A DNA stretch of 64,000 bases from Halorubrum aidingense JCM 13560 (GTDB lineage: Archaea > Halobacteriota > Halobacteria > Halobacteriales > Haloferacaceae). This document shows positions 50,898 through 59,707 of the stretch, piece after piece. The DNA is taken from NCBI RefSeq assembly GCF_000336995.1, contig NZ_AOJI01000002.1, positions 8,503 to 72,502 on the forward strand, read 5' to 3'. A program made the position numbers and the translations under genes. Position 1 is the first letter of the stretch, and the number at the start of each line of letters is the position of its first letter. Under the pieces are notes generated by a model, which made no database searches, was not told where the DNA came from, and was given only the letters and a program-made list of their open reading frames with translations.

Positions 50898-52399
50898 CAG
50901 TGGCTGCGGTAGACCAGATTCGCCGCCGTCTCGTCGTCGAGGCAGTTCGGCACGTCGACGACCGCCGGTGGCGGTCCGTCGCCCGCGGTCAGGTCCGCTC
51001 GCGTGAGGTCGTCGAACGCGTCGTGACCGACGAGGATGGCGACGGCGTCGACCGCGTCGAACGGGTCCTCTCGACGGATATCGAACGGGAGCGCGCCCTC
51101 GGCCCGATCGGCATCGACCAGTGGATCGTAGCCGACGACCTCGACGCCGCGCTCGTCGAGTGCCGCGGCGACGTCGACGCTCCGCGTCCCCGAGACGTCC
51201 GCCACGTCGGCCTTGTACGTCAGCCCGAGAAGCAGTGCGACCGGCGCCGCGCGGTCGCTCGCCGTTGCCGACACGGTGCCGGTCGCGGCCGCCGTCCCTC
51301 CCGCGTTTCCAACCCGGTCCGCGCTGCCCGCCCCGTCGGCGGCGATCCCCTCTTCCGAGCGCTCGCGCTCCAGCCACCGGTCGTAGCGTACCGCCAGCGC
51401 GTCGACGGTGAGGGCGGCGACCCGCTCCGAGACGGCCTCGTTGGTCGCGCGGGCCAGCCGCACCAGCGGAGCGGACTGCCCCGCACGGGAGAGCCGATCG
51501 GCGAGCAGATGCGGATCGGTCGGGAGACACGACCCGCCGACGAGTCCGGGCTCGAACCGCGGCACGTTCCACTTCGTCGCCGCGGCGTCGAGCACGGCCT
51601 CGGCGTCGAGGCCGAGCGCGTCGAACCCCTCCGCGAGCTCGTTCACGAGCGCGATGTTCACGTCGCGGTAGACGTTTTCGACGCACTTCGCGGCCGCCGC
51701 CGTCGCCGGGGAGTCGACGACGCGGACCGCGTCGTACACCTGCTCGAACAGCGCTGCGACGGACCGCGCCGCCGCCGGCTCCGCGGCCGCCACGAGCTTC
51801 GTCCGGCGCTGCCGCGCCTCCCTCGGTGTGCCAGGAGAAAACCGGACCGGCGACAGGGCGACGGCGAACTCCCGGCCCGCCTCGAACCCGGACGCCGCCG
51901 CCAGCGACGGCGTGAACTGCTCCCGCGTCGCCCCCGGCGGCACCGTCGATTCGAGAACGACGACCGTTCCGGGGGTGAGCCGATCGCCGATCGCTTCCGC
52001 CGCCGCGCGGACCGCCGCCAACCCGTCCCCTCCGCGCCGCTCCGAGCGGGATCGGTCGCCGTCGGGTCGCTCGGGCTCCGACGCGGGTCTTTCGTTTCCG
52101 TAGTTCGTCGGAACCGCGACGAACACCGCGTCGGCGTCGCCGATGCAGTCCGGATCTGCGGTGAACGTGCAGTCGCTGGCGGCGACGTCGTCGTCGCCGA
52201 TCACACCGGTCGGGTCGACGCCTCGTCGGGAGGCCTCCACGGCGGCCTCGTCGATGTCGTAGCCGGTGACGTCTATCCCGATCCGATCGAGCGAGAGCGC
52301 CCGGTGGAGGCCGACCGTGCCGATACCGACGACGACGGCTCGGTCCGGGCGCCCGCGCGGTTCACTCGACGCCGTGCCTCGGTCCGTCTGTACCCACAT
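50897..52399 (-). CDS. UDP-sugar 6-dehydrogenase, second copy with a linker insertion
   Basis: 500 residues from ATG 52399 (a GTG at 52408 is possible). 'VVVGIGTVGLHRA' is the NAD motif, 'ESTVPPGAT' and K238 are present, and the catalytic Cys291 is in 'VGGSCLPTDPH'. The usual P-E-R/F block reads 'SPVRFSPG', losing a Glu. A low-complexity insertion (about residues 346-385) lies before the C-terminal Rossmann domain. It likely oxidises UDP-glucose, UDP-ManNAc or a related sugar. It is the first gene of the second operon. Confidence 0.85.
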   Translation of the reverse strand: MWVQTDRGTASSEPRGRPDRAVVVGIGTVGLHRALSLDRIGIDVTGYDIDEAAVEASRRGVDPTGVIGDDDVAASDCTFTADPDCIGDADAVFVAVPTNYGNERPASEPERPDGDRSRSERRGGDGLAAVRAAAEAIGDRLTPGTVVVLESTVPPGATREQFTPSLAAASGFEAGREFAVALSPVRFSPGTPREARQRRTKLVAAAEPAAARSVAALFEQVYDAVRVVDSPATAAAAKCVENVYRDVNIALVNELAEGFDALGLDAEAVLDAAATKWNVPRFEPGLVGGSCLPTDPHLLADRLSRAGQSAPLVRLARATNEAVSERVAALTVDALAVRYDRWLERERSEEGIAADGAGSADRVGNAGGTAAATGTVSATASDRAAPVALLLGLTYKADVADVSGTRSVDVAAALDERGVEVVGYDPLVDADRAEGALPFDIRREDPFDAVDAVAILVGHDAFDDLTRADLTAGDGPPPAVVDVPNCLDDETAANLVYRSH

Positions 52400-52492
52400 T
52401 ACCCGCACATCGATTAGATGCGTATTTGCTAGGCGGTCGGTAACAGACCGTTACGCGGCCGTCGTCTCCGATTTATGCTCTCTTCCGGCTGT

Positions 52493-53056
52493 TCACTCTC
52501 GGAGGCCGTGGATCGCGGCGCGGTCGATCTCGTCGAACGCGATCGTCCGGCCGCCGTACTCCTCGATGAACGCCTCGGCGTCCCCGTCGTCCGAGAACGG
52601 GTGGAGTCCCGGACCCATCCCGCCCATGACCTCGCTTTCGGCGACGTAGACGAGACCGGTCGCGTCCGCGAACGTGTCCGGTGCCGTCGGGGAGGGCATT
52701 CGCGGCGCCCCGTCGCGCTTGCGCACCGCGTAGTCGACCCGGGAGAAGTCGGTGACGTACACGACCGTCGGCTCCCACCCCCGGTCTAACCGATCGAAGT
52801 GATAGGGGAACAGACTGTGCACGAGCGTGTGGAACCACGCCGGGTTCCCCTCGTCTCCCGGGGCGTTGTCCCGATAGAACACCTGCCCGTTCGCCCCGCC
52901 GTGGGGGCCGATCTCCATCCCGTGGTCCGTATCGAACCGCCCCTCCAAATCCCTCGGATCCGGAAGCGTCTCCTCCGAAGCACCGCCGCCGAGACAGCCG
53001 GAAACACCGGAAAAGGCGCACCCGGCGCCGGCGGCGAGGACGTGTCGTCTGTTCAT
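52493..53056 (-). CDS. NosL-family lipoprotein
   Basis: 187 residues. 'MNRRHVLAAGAGCAFSGVSGCLGG' contains a Tat-like RR and a lipobox Cys at about 22. The mature part has 'GANGQVFYRDN' and 'ESEVMGGMGPGLHPFSD', the Met-rich/His motif of NosL copper-binding proteins. It probably delivers copper to a periplasmic enzyme or sensor. The SHOCT and NikR-like genes nearby suggest a metal-homeostasis neighbourhood. Confidence 0.85.
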   Translation of the reverse strand: MNRRHVLAAGAGCAFSGVSGCLGGGASEETLPDPRDLEGRFDTDHGMEIGPHGGANGQVFYRDNAPGDEGNPAWFHTLVHSLFPYHFDRLDRGWEPTVVYVTDFSRVDYAVRKRDGAPRMPSPTAPDTFADATGLVYVAESEVMGGMGPGLHPFSDDGDAEAFIEEYGGRTIAFDEIDRAAIHGLRE

Positions 53057-53173
53057 ATTCACTCCTCCGGGTGGGCAAGAATAGCGCTTCTGGTGGGAAC
53101 GTCGTATGAGATTCCTTTCAATTTATAAATAGAAACTGACATACTGGCGGAGAACGAACGTGTAGACGGACAG

Positions 53174-53542
53174 ATGACAACAACTCCAACCGACAATCAA
53201 CTCGTCACGATCGTCTTGCTCGTCCTCGCGACCGTGATCGCCTTGCCGATACTGTTCATGAGCCTCGGCATGTTCGGCTCCGGCCCCATGATGGGCGGCA
53301 TGTGGGGGTCACAGATGTGGGGCGGTGGAACGGCTCCGTGGTGGATGGCTGCCGGTGGACTGGTGGTGCAGCTGTTGTTCCTCGCCGCCGTCGTCGTCGC
53401 CGTGTACCTGATCTACCGCGCGATCACGGACTCCGACGGCACGGACCGCGCCCTCGAGGAACTCCGGCTCGCGTACGCCCGAGGCGACCTCACCGATGAG
53501 GAGTACGAACAGCGCAAAGACGCTCTCGAACGGGATTCCTGA
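53174..53542 (+). CDS. SHOCT-domain membrane protein
   Basis: 122 residues. Two membrane helices (about residues 10-30 and 58-80) flank a Met/Gly/Trp-rich loop ('GPMMGGMWGSQMWGGG') that could bind copper. The C-terminal 'ALEELRLAYARGDLTDEEYE' is a SHOCT oligomerisation motif. It is divergent from the NosL gene, with only 117 bp between the starts. Confidence 0.85.
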   Translation: MTTTPTDNQLVTIVLLVLATVIALPILFMSLGMFGSGPMMGGMWGSQMWGGGTAPWWMAAGGLVVQLLFLAAVVVAVYLIYRAITDSDGTDRALEELRLAYARGDLTDEEYEQRKDALERDS

Positions 53543-53597
53543 CCGTCGTCTCTCCCGCGCCGCAGCGCGAGGATTCCCGCGTCGGGACCTCGGAGCG

Positions 53598-53987
53598 TCA
53601 GTTCCCTCGGATGACCATGATTTTGACCCGATTCACGCCGTCGAAGTTCCGGAGCCGGTACGCCAATTCTCGAACGCGCTCGCCGGCCCCCTGACAGTAC
53701 ACGGATTCGAGACACCACTCCCCCTGGTGCGTGTGGCTCGTGTTGAGGATCACGTCCTGATACTCGTGTTGGACGCCGTGGAGCTCCTCGATCACCTCGT
53801 GATGACGGTAATCGAAGGCAACGAGCGCGACGACGTCCGCAGTGAGTTCTTCGAGCCGCGAATGGGACTCGATATACTCCTGCATCGCTTCGCGCACCGC
53901 CCGCGACCGGTTGTCGAGCCCCTCGTCTTGCCACACCTGATCGAACTCCTCGACGACCGGATCTGGTATACTGAAACTCGTTCGCAT
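53598..53987 (-). CDS. nikR: NikR-like metal-responsive ribbon-helix-helix regulator
   Basis: 129 residues. An N-terminal RHH ('SFSIPDPVVEEFDQVW', 'RSRAVREAMQEYIE') and a C-terminal ACT-like domain with 'DYRHHEVIEELHGVQHEYQD', 'SHTHQGEWCLES' and 'YCQG' provide the His/Cys nickel- or copper-binding pattern. It could regulate the metal genes around it. Confidence 0.8.
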   Translation of the reverse strand: MRTSFSIPDPVVEEFDQVWQDEGLDNRSRAVREAMQEYIESHSRLEELTADVVALVAFDYRHHEVIEELHGVQHEYQDVILNTSHTHQGEWCLESVYCQGAGERVRELAYRLRNFDGVNRVKIMVIRGN

Positions 53988-54056
53988 CAGTGTCCATTCG
54001 TGGGTGTCCGTACAAGTGTTGCGAGTGCGTGCTCCTCGGATCGTGGGAGCCGACCG

Positions 54057-55277
54057 TCACCGCTCGATCGGTGCCTCCCAAAGCAACACTCCCGTCGCGC
54101 CGACCACGAGCACGCCACCGGCCACGGCGAGCGCGAACAGCGGCGACGCGGCGTCGGAGATGATCCCGCTCCCGAGTTGGAAGGGAACGACTGCGAGACC
54201 GCTCACCATCGCCATCGCGCTGAGTACCGTCGCGCGCCCCACCGTCCCGATTCGGTCGTTGATGTATTGTCCGGCGAACGACCGCGTCACGTCCGAAAGT
54301 CCTCGAATCAGTAGGAACGCCGGGAGCGCGAGCACCGGAACGAAATACATCCCTATTAGCGCCCCGCCGACGATGAAGGGGAGCCACAGGAACCACGTTC
54401 GGAGCCCGAGGCGCGCCCGAATCGCTCCGGTGTAATAGCTCAGTCCCGCACCGAAGAGACTGTACGCCGCGTAGAACCATCCGAGCAGTGATTCCACGCG
54501 TGACTGTGACACCCCGAGGTCGAGGACGACGGTCTCGAAAATCGGCTGCAGGAACACGAACACGAGGTACGTCACCGCGGCGTAGAGGACGTAATAGTAC
54601 AGGACGAACGCCCGGATGTTGCGCTGTGAGAGCGTGTGTCGGACGATCGAGAGCGTCCGACGGAAGCTCAACTCCGCGGTGTCGGCTCGCTCGTAGGTGT
54701 CCGGCTCGTCCACCGTCAGGAGGACGACCACGCCGACCGCCGTCATCGCGGAGGCGACGAACCACGGATACGAGAGGTCGATGCTTCCGAGATAGCCGCC
54801 GATGATCGCTGCCGCGGCGCCGATCGCCAGTGCGACGGACTCTCCGCGGCCGCGGACGTTCGCGAACGCCCCCTCGGAACGGTCGTCTGTGAGGGTGTCG
54901 TACAGCCACGCGTCTTCGCTACCGGAGCGGAAATTGTACCCCGCCGACCAGCAGACGTACAGGACCGCGAGAGCTTGGAACGAACTGGAGAGCCCGATGC
55001 CCGCGAGCGTGAGCGAGATGATGACCGTGCCGACGAGGAGGCTATTTCGCCGACCGACACGGTCGCCGATGTAGCCTGTCGGGATCTCGCCGACCAGCGT
55101 CGTCACGTTGTATATCGCTTCGAGAATAGCGATCTGCGTGAAGTTGAGTCCCTGTGCGAGAAAAAAGAGATACATAATCGGACGGTAAAACTCGACGGCT
55201 TTGGTCGATTTGTAGAGATAGTATTTCAGAACGCTCGTCGGGGGGAGCGTAGATGCGTTCCAGAATGGGACCGCCAT
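54057..55277 (-). CDS. MFS transporter
   Basis: 406 residues with 12 predicted membrane helices. 'NVTTLVGEIPTGYIGDRVGRR' (about residues 62-82) is the MFS loop 2-3 motif (G-x-x-x-D-x-x-G-R-R). 'SAGYNFRSGSEDAWLYDTLT' (about residues 108-127) is a conserved block of this MFS subgroup. Substrate unknown. It stands alone between NikR-like and CBS genes. Confidence 0.9.
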   Translation of the reverse strand: MAVPFWNASTLPPTSVLKYYLYKSTKAVEFYRPIMYLFFLAQGLNFTQIAILEAIYNVTTLVGEIPTGYIGDRVGRRNSLLVGTVIISLTLAGIGLSSSFQALAVLYVCWSAGYNFRSGSEDAWLYDTLTDDRSEGAFANVRGRGESVALAIGAAAAIIGGYLGSIDLSYPWFVASAMTAVGVVVLLTVDEPDTYERADTAELSFRRTLSIVRHTLSQRNIRAFVLYYYVLYAAVTYLVFVFLQPIFETVVLDLGVSQSRVESLLGWFYAAYSLFGAGLSYYTGAIRARLGLRTWFLWLPFIVGGALIGMYFVPVLALPAFLLIRGLSDVTRSFAGQYINDRIGTVGRATVLSAMAMVSGLAVVPFQLGSGIISDAASPLFALAVAGGVLVVGATGVLLWEAPIER

Positions 55278-55373
55278 ACCGTGGATGGATATCCCGGAAA
55301 AATGGGTGTTTCGTTATGACACATTCGGCATTTCGTAATACGACCCGTGACGACGGCAGATCGCCGGAAAACG

Positions 55374-56609
55374 TTACTCAGTTCCCTCCGGAAAATCGAA
55401 ATCGTCACCCGCGAGCCACCACCCATAGAGGCGCTCTTGCTCTCGGTTGTTCGGATGTTTCTTCGACCGCTCGTACGTTTTCCCCTTGAGTATTTGCCGC
55501 TCGACTTTGTTCGCGGCCAGTCTGAGCGCGTGCGAGGACCCGTATCCCTCCCCGTCGGCGGTGAAATAGCCGCGGTCGGTCACCAGTCGAATCCGCGCGA
55601 GCACCAGCGGCATCCCCCGAGATTGTTCTTTGTGTTCCTGTAGCTCGATGCTGGTTTTGATCACGCTCATGTCCGCGTATTTCGACGTCATATTCTCGAT
55701 CAGCGCGGCAACGCTATCGTAGTCCATCTCGTCGAGCAGGTCGAGCCCGAACACCTGCACCGCATTCCGATCCTCCTGTTCCCAGGTGAGCGCTTCGAGG
55801 ACGTCCGTTTTCGTGAGCACGCCGATCGGGTCATCGCGCTCGTCTCCGAGAACCACCACCGATGATATCTCCCGCTCGAACATCGTTTCGACGACCTCGT
55901 CGAGGGGCGCGCTTCGTCGGACCGTGACGACGACGTCGGACATCAGGTTTCGCACCGGCAGATCGAGCATGCGATCGGAATCCCCCCCACGCGCTCCGAG
56001 GCCACCGTGTCGCTCACCGCCGTGACGGCCTCCGAAGTCCCCCGGTGAGCCGCCTTGGCTCTTGGTCCCGCCCCGCGTCGTGAAATCGACGATGTCGTAC
56101 AGGCTCACCATGCCGATGGCTTCGCCGTCATCGACGACCGGGAGGTGCGCGATTCGACCTTCTCGGAGCATATTGAGCGCCTTGCCGATCGTCGTGTCGG
56201 GGGTCGCGCTGATCACCTTCTCCGTGTACGCGTCCGCGACCGTTGCGGCACCGAGGAAGGATTGAACCGCCTCGAGGACGCCGTCACCGGTTACGACACC
56301 GACCACGCGATCATCGTCCAACACGGGGAGGGTTTTGGCGCCGCTGCCGATCATGAGGCGGGCGACCTCTCGGACGTCTTCGGTCCGATCGACGGTCGGA
56401 ACGTGCTGTACCCGCGACCCGACTTTCGCCGACGGCTGGTTGGACGACGAGGCCAACTGCCGTCGGCTAACGACGCCGCGATACTCGTCACCGTCCGTTA
56501 CGACGACGGCGTCCAGTTCCTGATTTTCGAACGCCCCGGCGACTTTCGAAAGCGGAGTCCCGATATCGAACTCGGTGAACTTCGGCGAGAGGATCTCAGA
56601 GATGTTCAT
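55374..56609 (-). CDS. Four-CBS-domain protein with an HPF-like C-terminal domain
   Basis: 411 residues. Two CBS pairs (about residues 5-185 and 222-290), each with 'VVD/VTDGDE.RGVV', joined by a Gly/Arg-rich linker ('GGSPGDFGGRHGGERHGG'). The C-terminal 100 residues ('RIRLVTDRGYFTADGEG', 'ALRLAANKVERQILKGKTYE') resemble the ribosome-hibernation (S30AE) fold. CBS pairs bind adenosine nucleotides, so this may couple energy state to translation (inference). Confidence 0.85.
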   Translation of the reverse strand: MNISEILSPKFTEFDIGTPLSKVAGAFENQELDAVVVTDGDEYRGVVSRRQLASSSNQPSAKVGSRVQHVPTVDRTEDVREVARLMIGSGAKTLPVLDDDRVVGVVTGDGVLEAVQSFLGAATVADAYTEKVISATPDTTIGKALNMLREGRIAHLPVVDDGEAIGMVSLYDIVDFTTRGGTKSQGGSPGDFGGRHGGERHGGLGARGGDSDRMLDLPVRNLMSDVVVTVRRSAPLDEVVETMFEREISSVVVLGDERDDPIGVLTKTDVLEALTWEQEDRNAVQVFGLDLLDEMDYDSVAALIENMTSKYADMSVIKTSIELQEHKEQSRGMPLVLARIRLVTDRGYFTADGEGYGSSHALRLAANKVERQILKGKTYERSKKHPNNREQERLYGWWLAGDDFDFPEGTE

Positions 56610-56832
56610 GTGCGATCCAGAACGGGAGATCGGACAGTAATGTGGGACCTATTGGTACCGAGGGTTCGATTTCGTCTCGCTCGGTAGCGCCGCACGCGTT
56701 CGCTGTGATCGCATCTATGGTCCGTCTCGATAGCGATCCAGTATGTCGTGATTTCGCTTCCGCGCTCGTCGCTGTTTTCGGCTTCTGAGCCGGTAACGCG
56801 GCGTTATCGTGGTTCTGAGAAATACTACCTCC

Positions 56833-56839
56833 ATAACAA
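56833..56839 (+). promoter_or_regulatory. ATAACAA promoter element of the third PRC-barrel gene
   Basis: Heptamer ending 29 nt before ATG 56869. Confidence 0.5.
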
Positions 56840-56868
56840 AGCCGTTCAGGGATCCAGTCCAGAACGCG

Positions 56869-57114
56869 ATGGCACGAATGCACGTAACCGAAGACGACGA
56901 GGGAAAGAACGTGGTTGACTCCAGTGGGAAGAAGATCGGGATCGTCACCGAGGTCAGAAGCGGTACAGCGTACGTGAACGCGGATCCCGGAATCACGGAC
57001 ACGATCCGTTCCAAACTCGGCTGGGGCGACGCCGACGAGGACGACTATGCCCTGGAGAAAGGCCGCATCGACACGATCTCTGACGACGAGATCCGACTCA
57101 AGAAGAACCTGTAA
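56869..57114 (+). CDS. PRC-barrel-like miniprotein (third copy)
   Basis: 81 residues from ATG 56869. 'EDDEGKNVVDSSGKKIGIVT', 'GTAYVNADPGITDTIRSKLG' and 'RIDTISDDEIRLKKNL' align with the 39912-40148 protein. It is followed after about 385 bp by a TraB-like gene on the same strand, mirroring the 40-kb region. Confidence 0.8.
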   Translation: MARMHVTEDDEGKNVVDSSGKKIGIVTEVRSGTAYVNADPGITDTIRSKLGWGDADEDDYALEKGRIDTISDDEIRLKKNL

Positions 57115-57499
57115 CTCCGCGCTTCGCGTCTCTGTTCGCTGCGGATTTTTGCGGCCGCCGCGGCCACGCTCCGCTCGCGTTCCGGGCGGGCCGACGTACT
57201 CGCGGCCAGTCGCTGTCGGGCGGTACCGTTTGCTCTCCTTCATCTCACCAACCGACCGGCGGGCTAGTCTGACGAGCCGACTGCTAGCTCGACGACCTCC
57301 GAGACGGAACCGGTGCTCGTCCGGCGGCGCGAACGCGACAGTCGACGTTGCGGTCGGCCAGCCGTCGTCGGCCGGGCCGGACGGGAGTGACAGTCAGTCC
57401 ACACGTTTCGGGCCCTACCAGCCGGTAGGGATTTATATAGGGACGAATTACCGGAAGTAGTTCTTCGTTTCGCGATCGAAACGGGTGGACACCCGGGCA
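57115..57499. other. Intergenic region before the second TraB-like gene
   Basis: 385 bp. T5 (57146-57150) could end the PRC-barrel message, and a TATA box (57432-57439) serves the TraB-like gene. No convincing gene in the middle. Confidence 0.45.
57432..57439 (+). promoter_or_regulatory. TATA box of the second TraB-like gene
   Basis: tttatata, 60 bp upstream of ATG 57500. Implies a transcript start near 57465 and a leader of about 35 nt, unlike the leaderless promoters elsewhere. Confidence 0.5.
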
Positions 57500-58333
57500 A
57501 TGACCGAGCACCAGTATACAGACGAGCGGGGGGCGGCTGACCCGACAGCACACGCAGAGAGCGACCGACCACTGGACCGCGTAGTCCGGGACGACTCGCG
57601 GCTCGACGACCCGCGAGTCGACGATACCTATCTCCGAGTCGTTCCCAGCATCGAGCGGGGCGGGACCGTCGTGCTGGTCGGCGTCACGCATGACCACCCG
57701 GCGAGCCAGGCGCGGGCGCGGCGGGTGGTCGCGGGAGTCGCGCCGGCGGTCGTGGCCCTGGAACTGTCCCCGCTCGTGATACCGCTTTACCGCCAGTACG
57801 CCAGTGAGCGCGACGGACGCACGGGCGGTGCGTACGACGGCGGCGAGATGGCCGCGGCGCTGGCGGCCAGCGGCGACGGGCGAGTCGTGGGAATCGACGC
57901 CCCCAACTGGGCGTACGGGCGGCGGCTCGTCGCGGCGCTTCGCGCACGGGAGACGGATCGCGAGGCGGCCGTCTCCGCCGTCCGGAACACCCTCTCGGTC
58001 TCGAGACACACCGTCACCTGTGCCGTGAGTGCAGCGGTCCGCGCGGTGACGCCTTGGGCTCCGAGCGTCGAGACGGCGGCCGCCCACGACAGCTCCGTCA
58101 CCGATCCGCCCGCGGCACAAGCCGCTGACGAGGCCCGGCAGCTGTCTCGGAGTCGCGCACTGCTGGGGGCGCTGAAGCTGCCGCCGGGACAGGAGCTCGT
58201 CGACGAGCTCCGCGAGGCGAGCATGGCGTCGCGGATCGAGTCGCTGCGGACCGAGGGGTCCGTCGTCGCCGTGGTCGGGCACGCTCACCTCGATCCGATT
58301 CGCGATCGGTTGGCTGGCGAGGGGAGCGAGTGA
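57500..58333 (+). CDS. TraB/GumN-like protein (paralogue of 40557-41330)
   Basis: 277 residues from ATG 57500 (GTG 57485 is possible). 'VVLVGVTHDHPASQARARRV', 'ALELSPLVIPLYRQYAS', 'GGEMAAALAASGDGRVVGID' and 'VVAVVGHAHLDPI' align with the first copy. Several His and Glu positions are shared and may form a metal site. The N-terminal 40 residues are low-complexity and acidic. Confidence 0.75.
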   Translation: MTEHQYTDERGAADPTAHAESDRPLDRVVRDDSRLDDPRVDDTYLRVVPSIERGGTVVLVGVTHDHPASQARARRVVAGVAPAVVALELSPLVIPLYRQYASERDGRTGGAYDGGEMAAALAASGDGRVVGIDAPNWAYGRRLVAALRARETDREAAVSAVRNTLSVSRHTVTCAVSAAVRAVTPWAPSVETAAAHDSSVTDPPAAQAADEARQLSRSRALLGALKLPPGQELVDELREASMASRIESLRTEGSVVAVVGHAHLDPIRDRLAGEGSE

Positions 58334-58517
58334 ACGACGGGCCGACACCCTGCGTTCGGTATCTTCGGACTACTTTGGGTGCGGGCTCTCGACGCCGACC
58401 TCGCACGGGCAGTGAACGACCGCGGATCCAACACCGTTTCCGATCGGTTTCGTCCGAATCTCAACTGTTCTCCGAACAGAGTCGATCCTCCTGCGTGGAT
58501 ACTCCGAGGAAACTGCG

Positions 58518-59405
58518 CTACGGGATGGTCGGGAGCGGAGGGCGAGGCACCTCGTCGTCGGCCGTCATGGTCTTCGCCCCCCAGATTGCGACGATCGCTC
58601 CGGCGAGCACGAACCAAAGCGTGTAGTACGGGATGTCCGGCACCACGATGGTTTCGGCGGTGAAATTCACCCATCCGTGCAGCACGATGATGCCGAGGAT
58701 GCTGCGCTCGGTGTTGTTGTAGATCCACGTGAACGCGACGGAGAGCGCGACGATCCCGGTCATGAATAGCCAGAAGCCCGTGGTCGCGAACCCGACCGCG
58801 TCGTGCTGGAACGACCCGTCGATAAAGAACAGCGGGAGATGCCAGATCGCCCAGACAACGCCGAGAATCAAGCTCGCGCTTAACGCCGACCATTTCAGCT
58901 GTAGTCGGTCAAGCGCGTACCCTCGCCATCCCAACTCTTCGAGGATCGGGGGCAGGGTCGCGAAGAACAACGCCGGGAGAATTGCGAGGGGGTTCACGCC
59001 GAATTCGGTGACGCCCTCACCCCACGCCGGCCCGGGTCCCCCGAGGAGTAGGTCCGCGACGCCAGCAAGAACGCCGATACCCAGGGGTACCAGCAGAATC
59101 ACCACGAACCATCGGAGCCCAACGCGTCGGAGATTGACGACGCGGTTCCAGAAGTCACTCCGTCCGCGTTCGTCGTAGACGAGGTAGACGAACACGACCC
59201 CGACCACGCCGGGGACGGCGAGGCCGACAAGGAGCAACACGAACCCGACGGCGCTGTCGAACCTCACGCCGAGGGCGATCGCAGCCAGCCAGAAGATCCA
59301 CGTTCCACCCACTGCAACGACGAGGTACGCCCACCAACTGCCGACACCGTCACCGGACGTCTCGACACCGCCCTTTGAACGCGTGTGCGACGTCGATTCA
59401 GCCAT
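58518..59405 (-). CDS. CPBP-family intramembrane metalloprotease-like protein
   Basis: 295 residues with about eight membrane helices. 'PPILEELGWRGYALDRLQ' (about residues 157-174) carries the EExxR motif and 'GVVWAIWHLPLFFID' (about 189-203) the FxxxH-like second motif; 'IIVLHGWVNFTAE' contains the H-x3-N/D pair. These proteases (Abi/CAAX) process prenylated or membrane proteins, or serve in bacteriocin immunity; the substrate here is unknown. Confidence 0.9.
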   Translation of the reverse strand: MAESTSHTRSKGGVETSGDGVGSWWAYLVVAVGGTWIFWLAAIALGVRFDSAVGFVLLLVGLAVPGVVGVVFVYLVYDERGRSDFWNRVVNLRRVGLRWFVVILLVPLGIGVLAGVADLLLGGPGPAWGEGVTEFGVNPLAILPALFFATLPPILEELGWRGYALDRLQLKWSALSASLILGVVWAIWHLPLFFIDGSFQHDAVGFATTGFWLFMTGIVALSVAFTWIYNNTERSILGIIVLHGWVNFTAETIVVPDIPYYTLWFVLAGAIVAIWGAKTMTADDEVPRPPLPTIP

Positions 59406-59707
59406 TTGTCAACATATGCACGACGAGACCATAACCTTGCAGGTGGGTCTTCTCGGCCGGAACGAGGAACCAGTACAGCGATCTGCTCGCTATTCGCACG
59501 CACACCGACTGGCATCCGCGAACGACCACCGCCTCAGCGGCCTTCGAATACTGTCTGATCGCCCGCGGAATCCGATGTCGATCGGGCTCGATCTGCCGTT
59601 CCAAATCGGATATACAAGCTCTATCTAGGGCCAGAGCGAGACGCAGCACCCATCGAGAGTCCGATAGCCCCCCTACTGTAACTGTCTAGAGAACGTAGAC
59701 GAAGGCC
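59406..59707. other. Divergent intergenic region
   Basis: About 300 bp between CPBP and DHH genes. TGTAACT near 59677-59683 (24 nt before the ATG) is a plausible promoter of the DHH gene; nothing else was identified. Confidence 0.4.
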
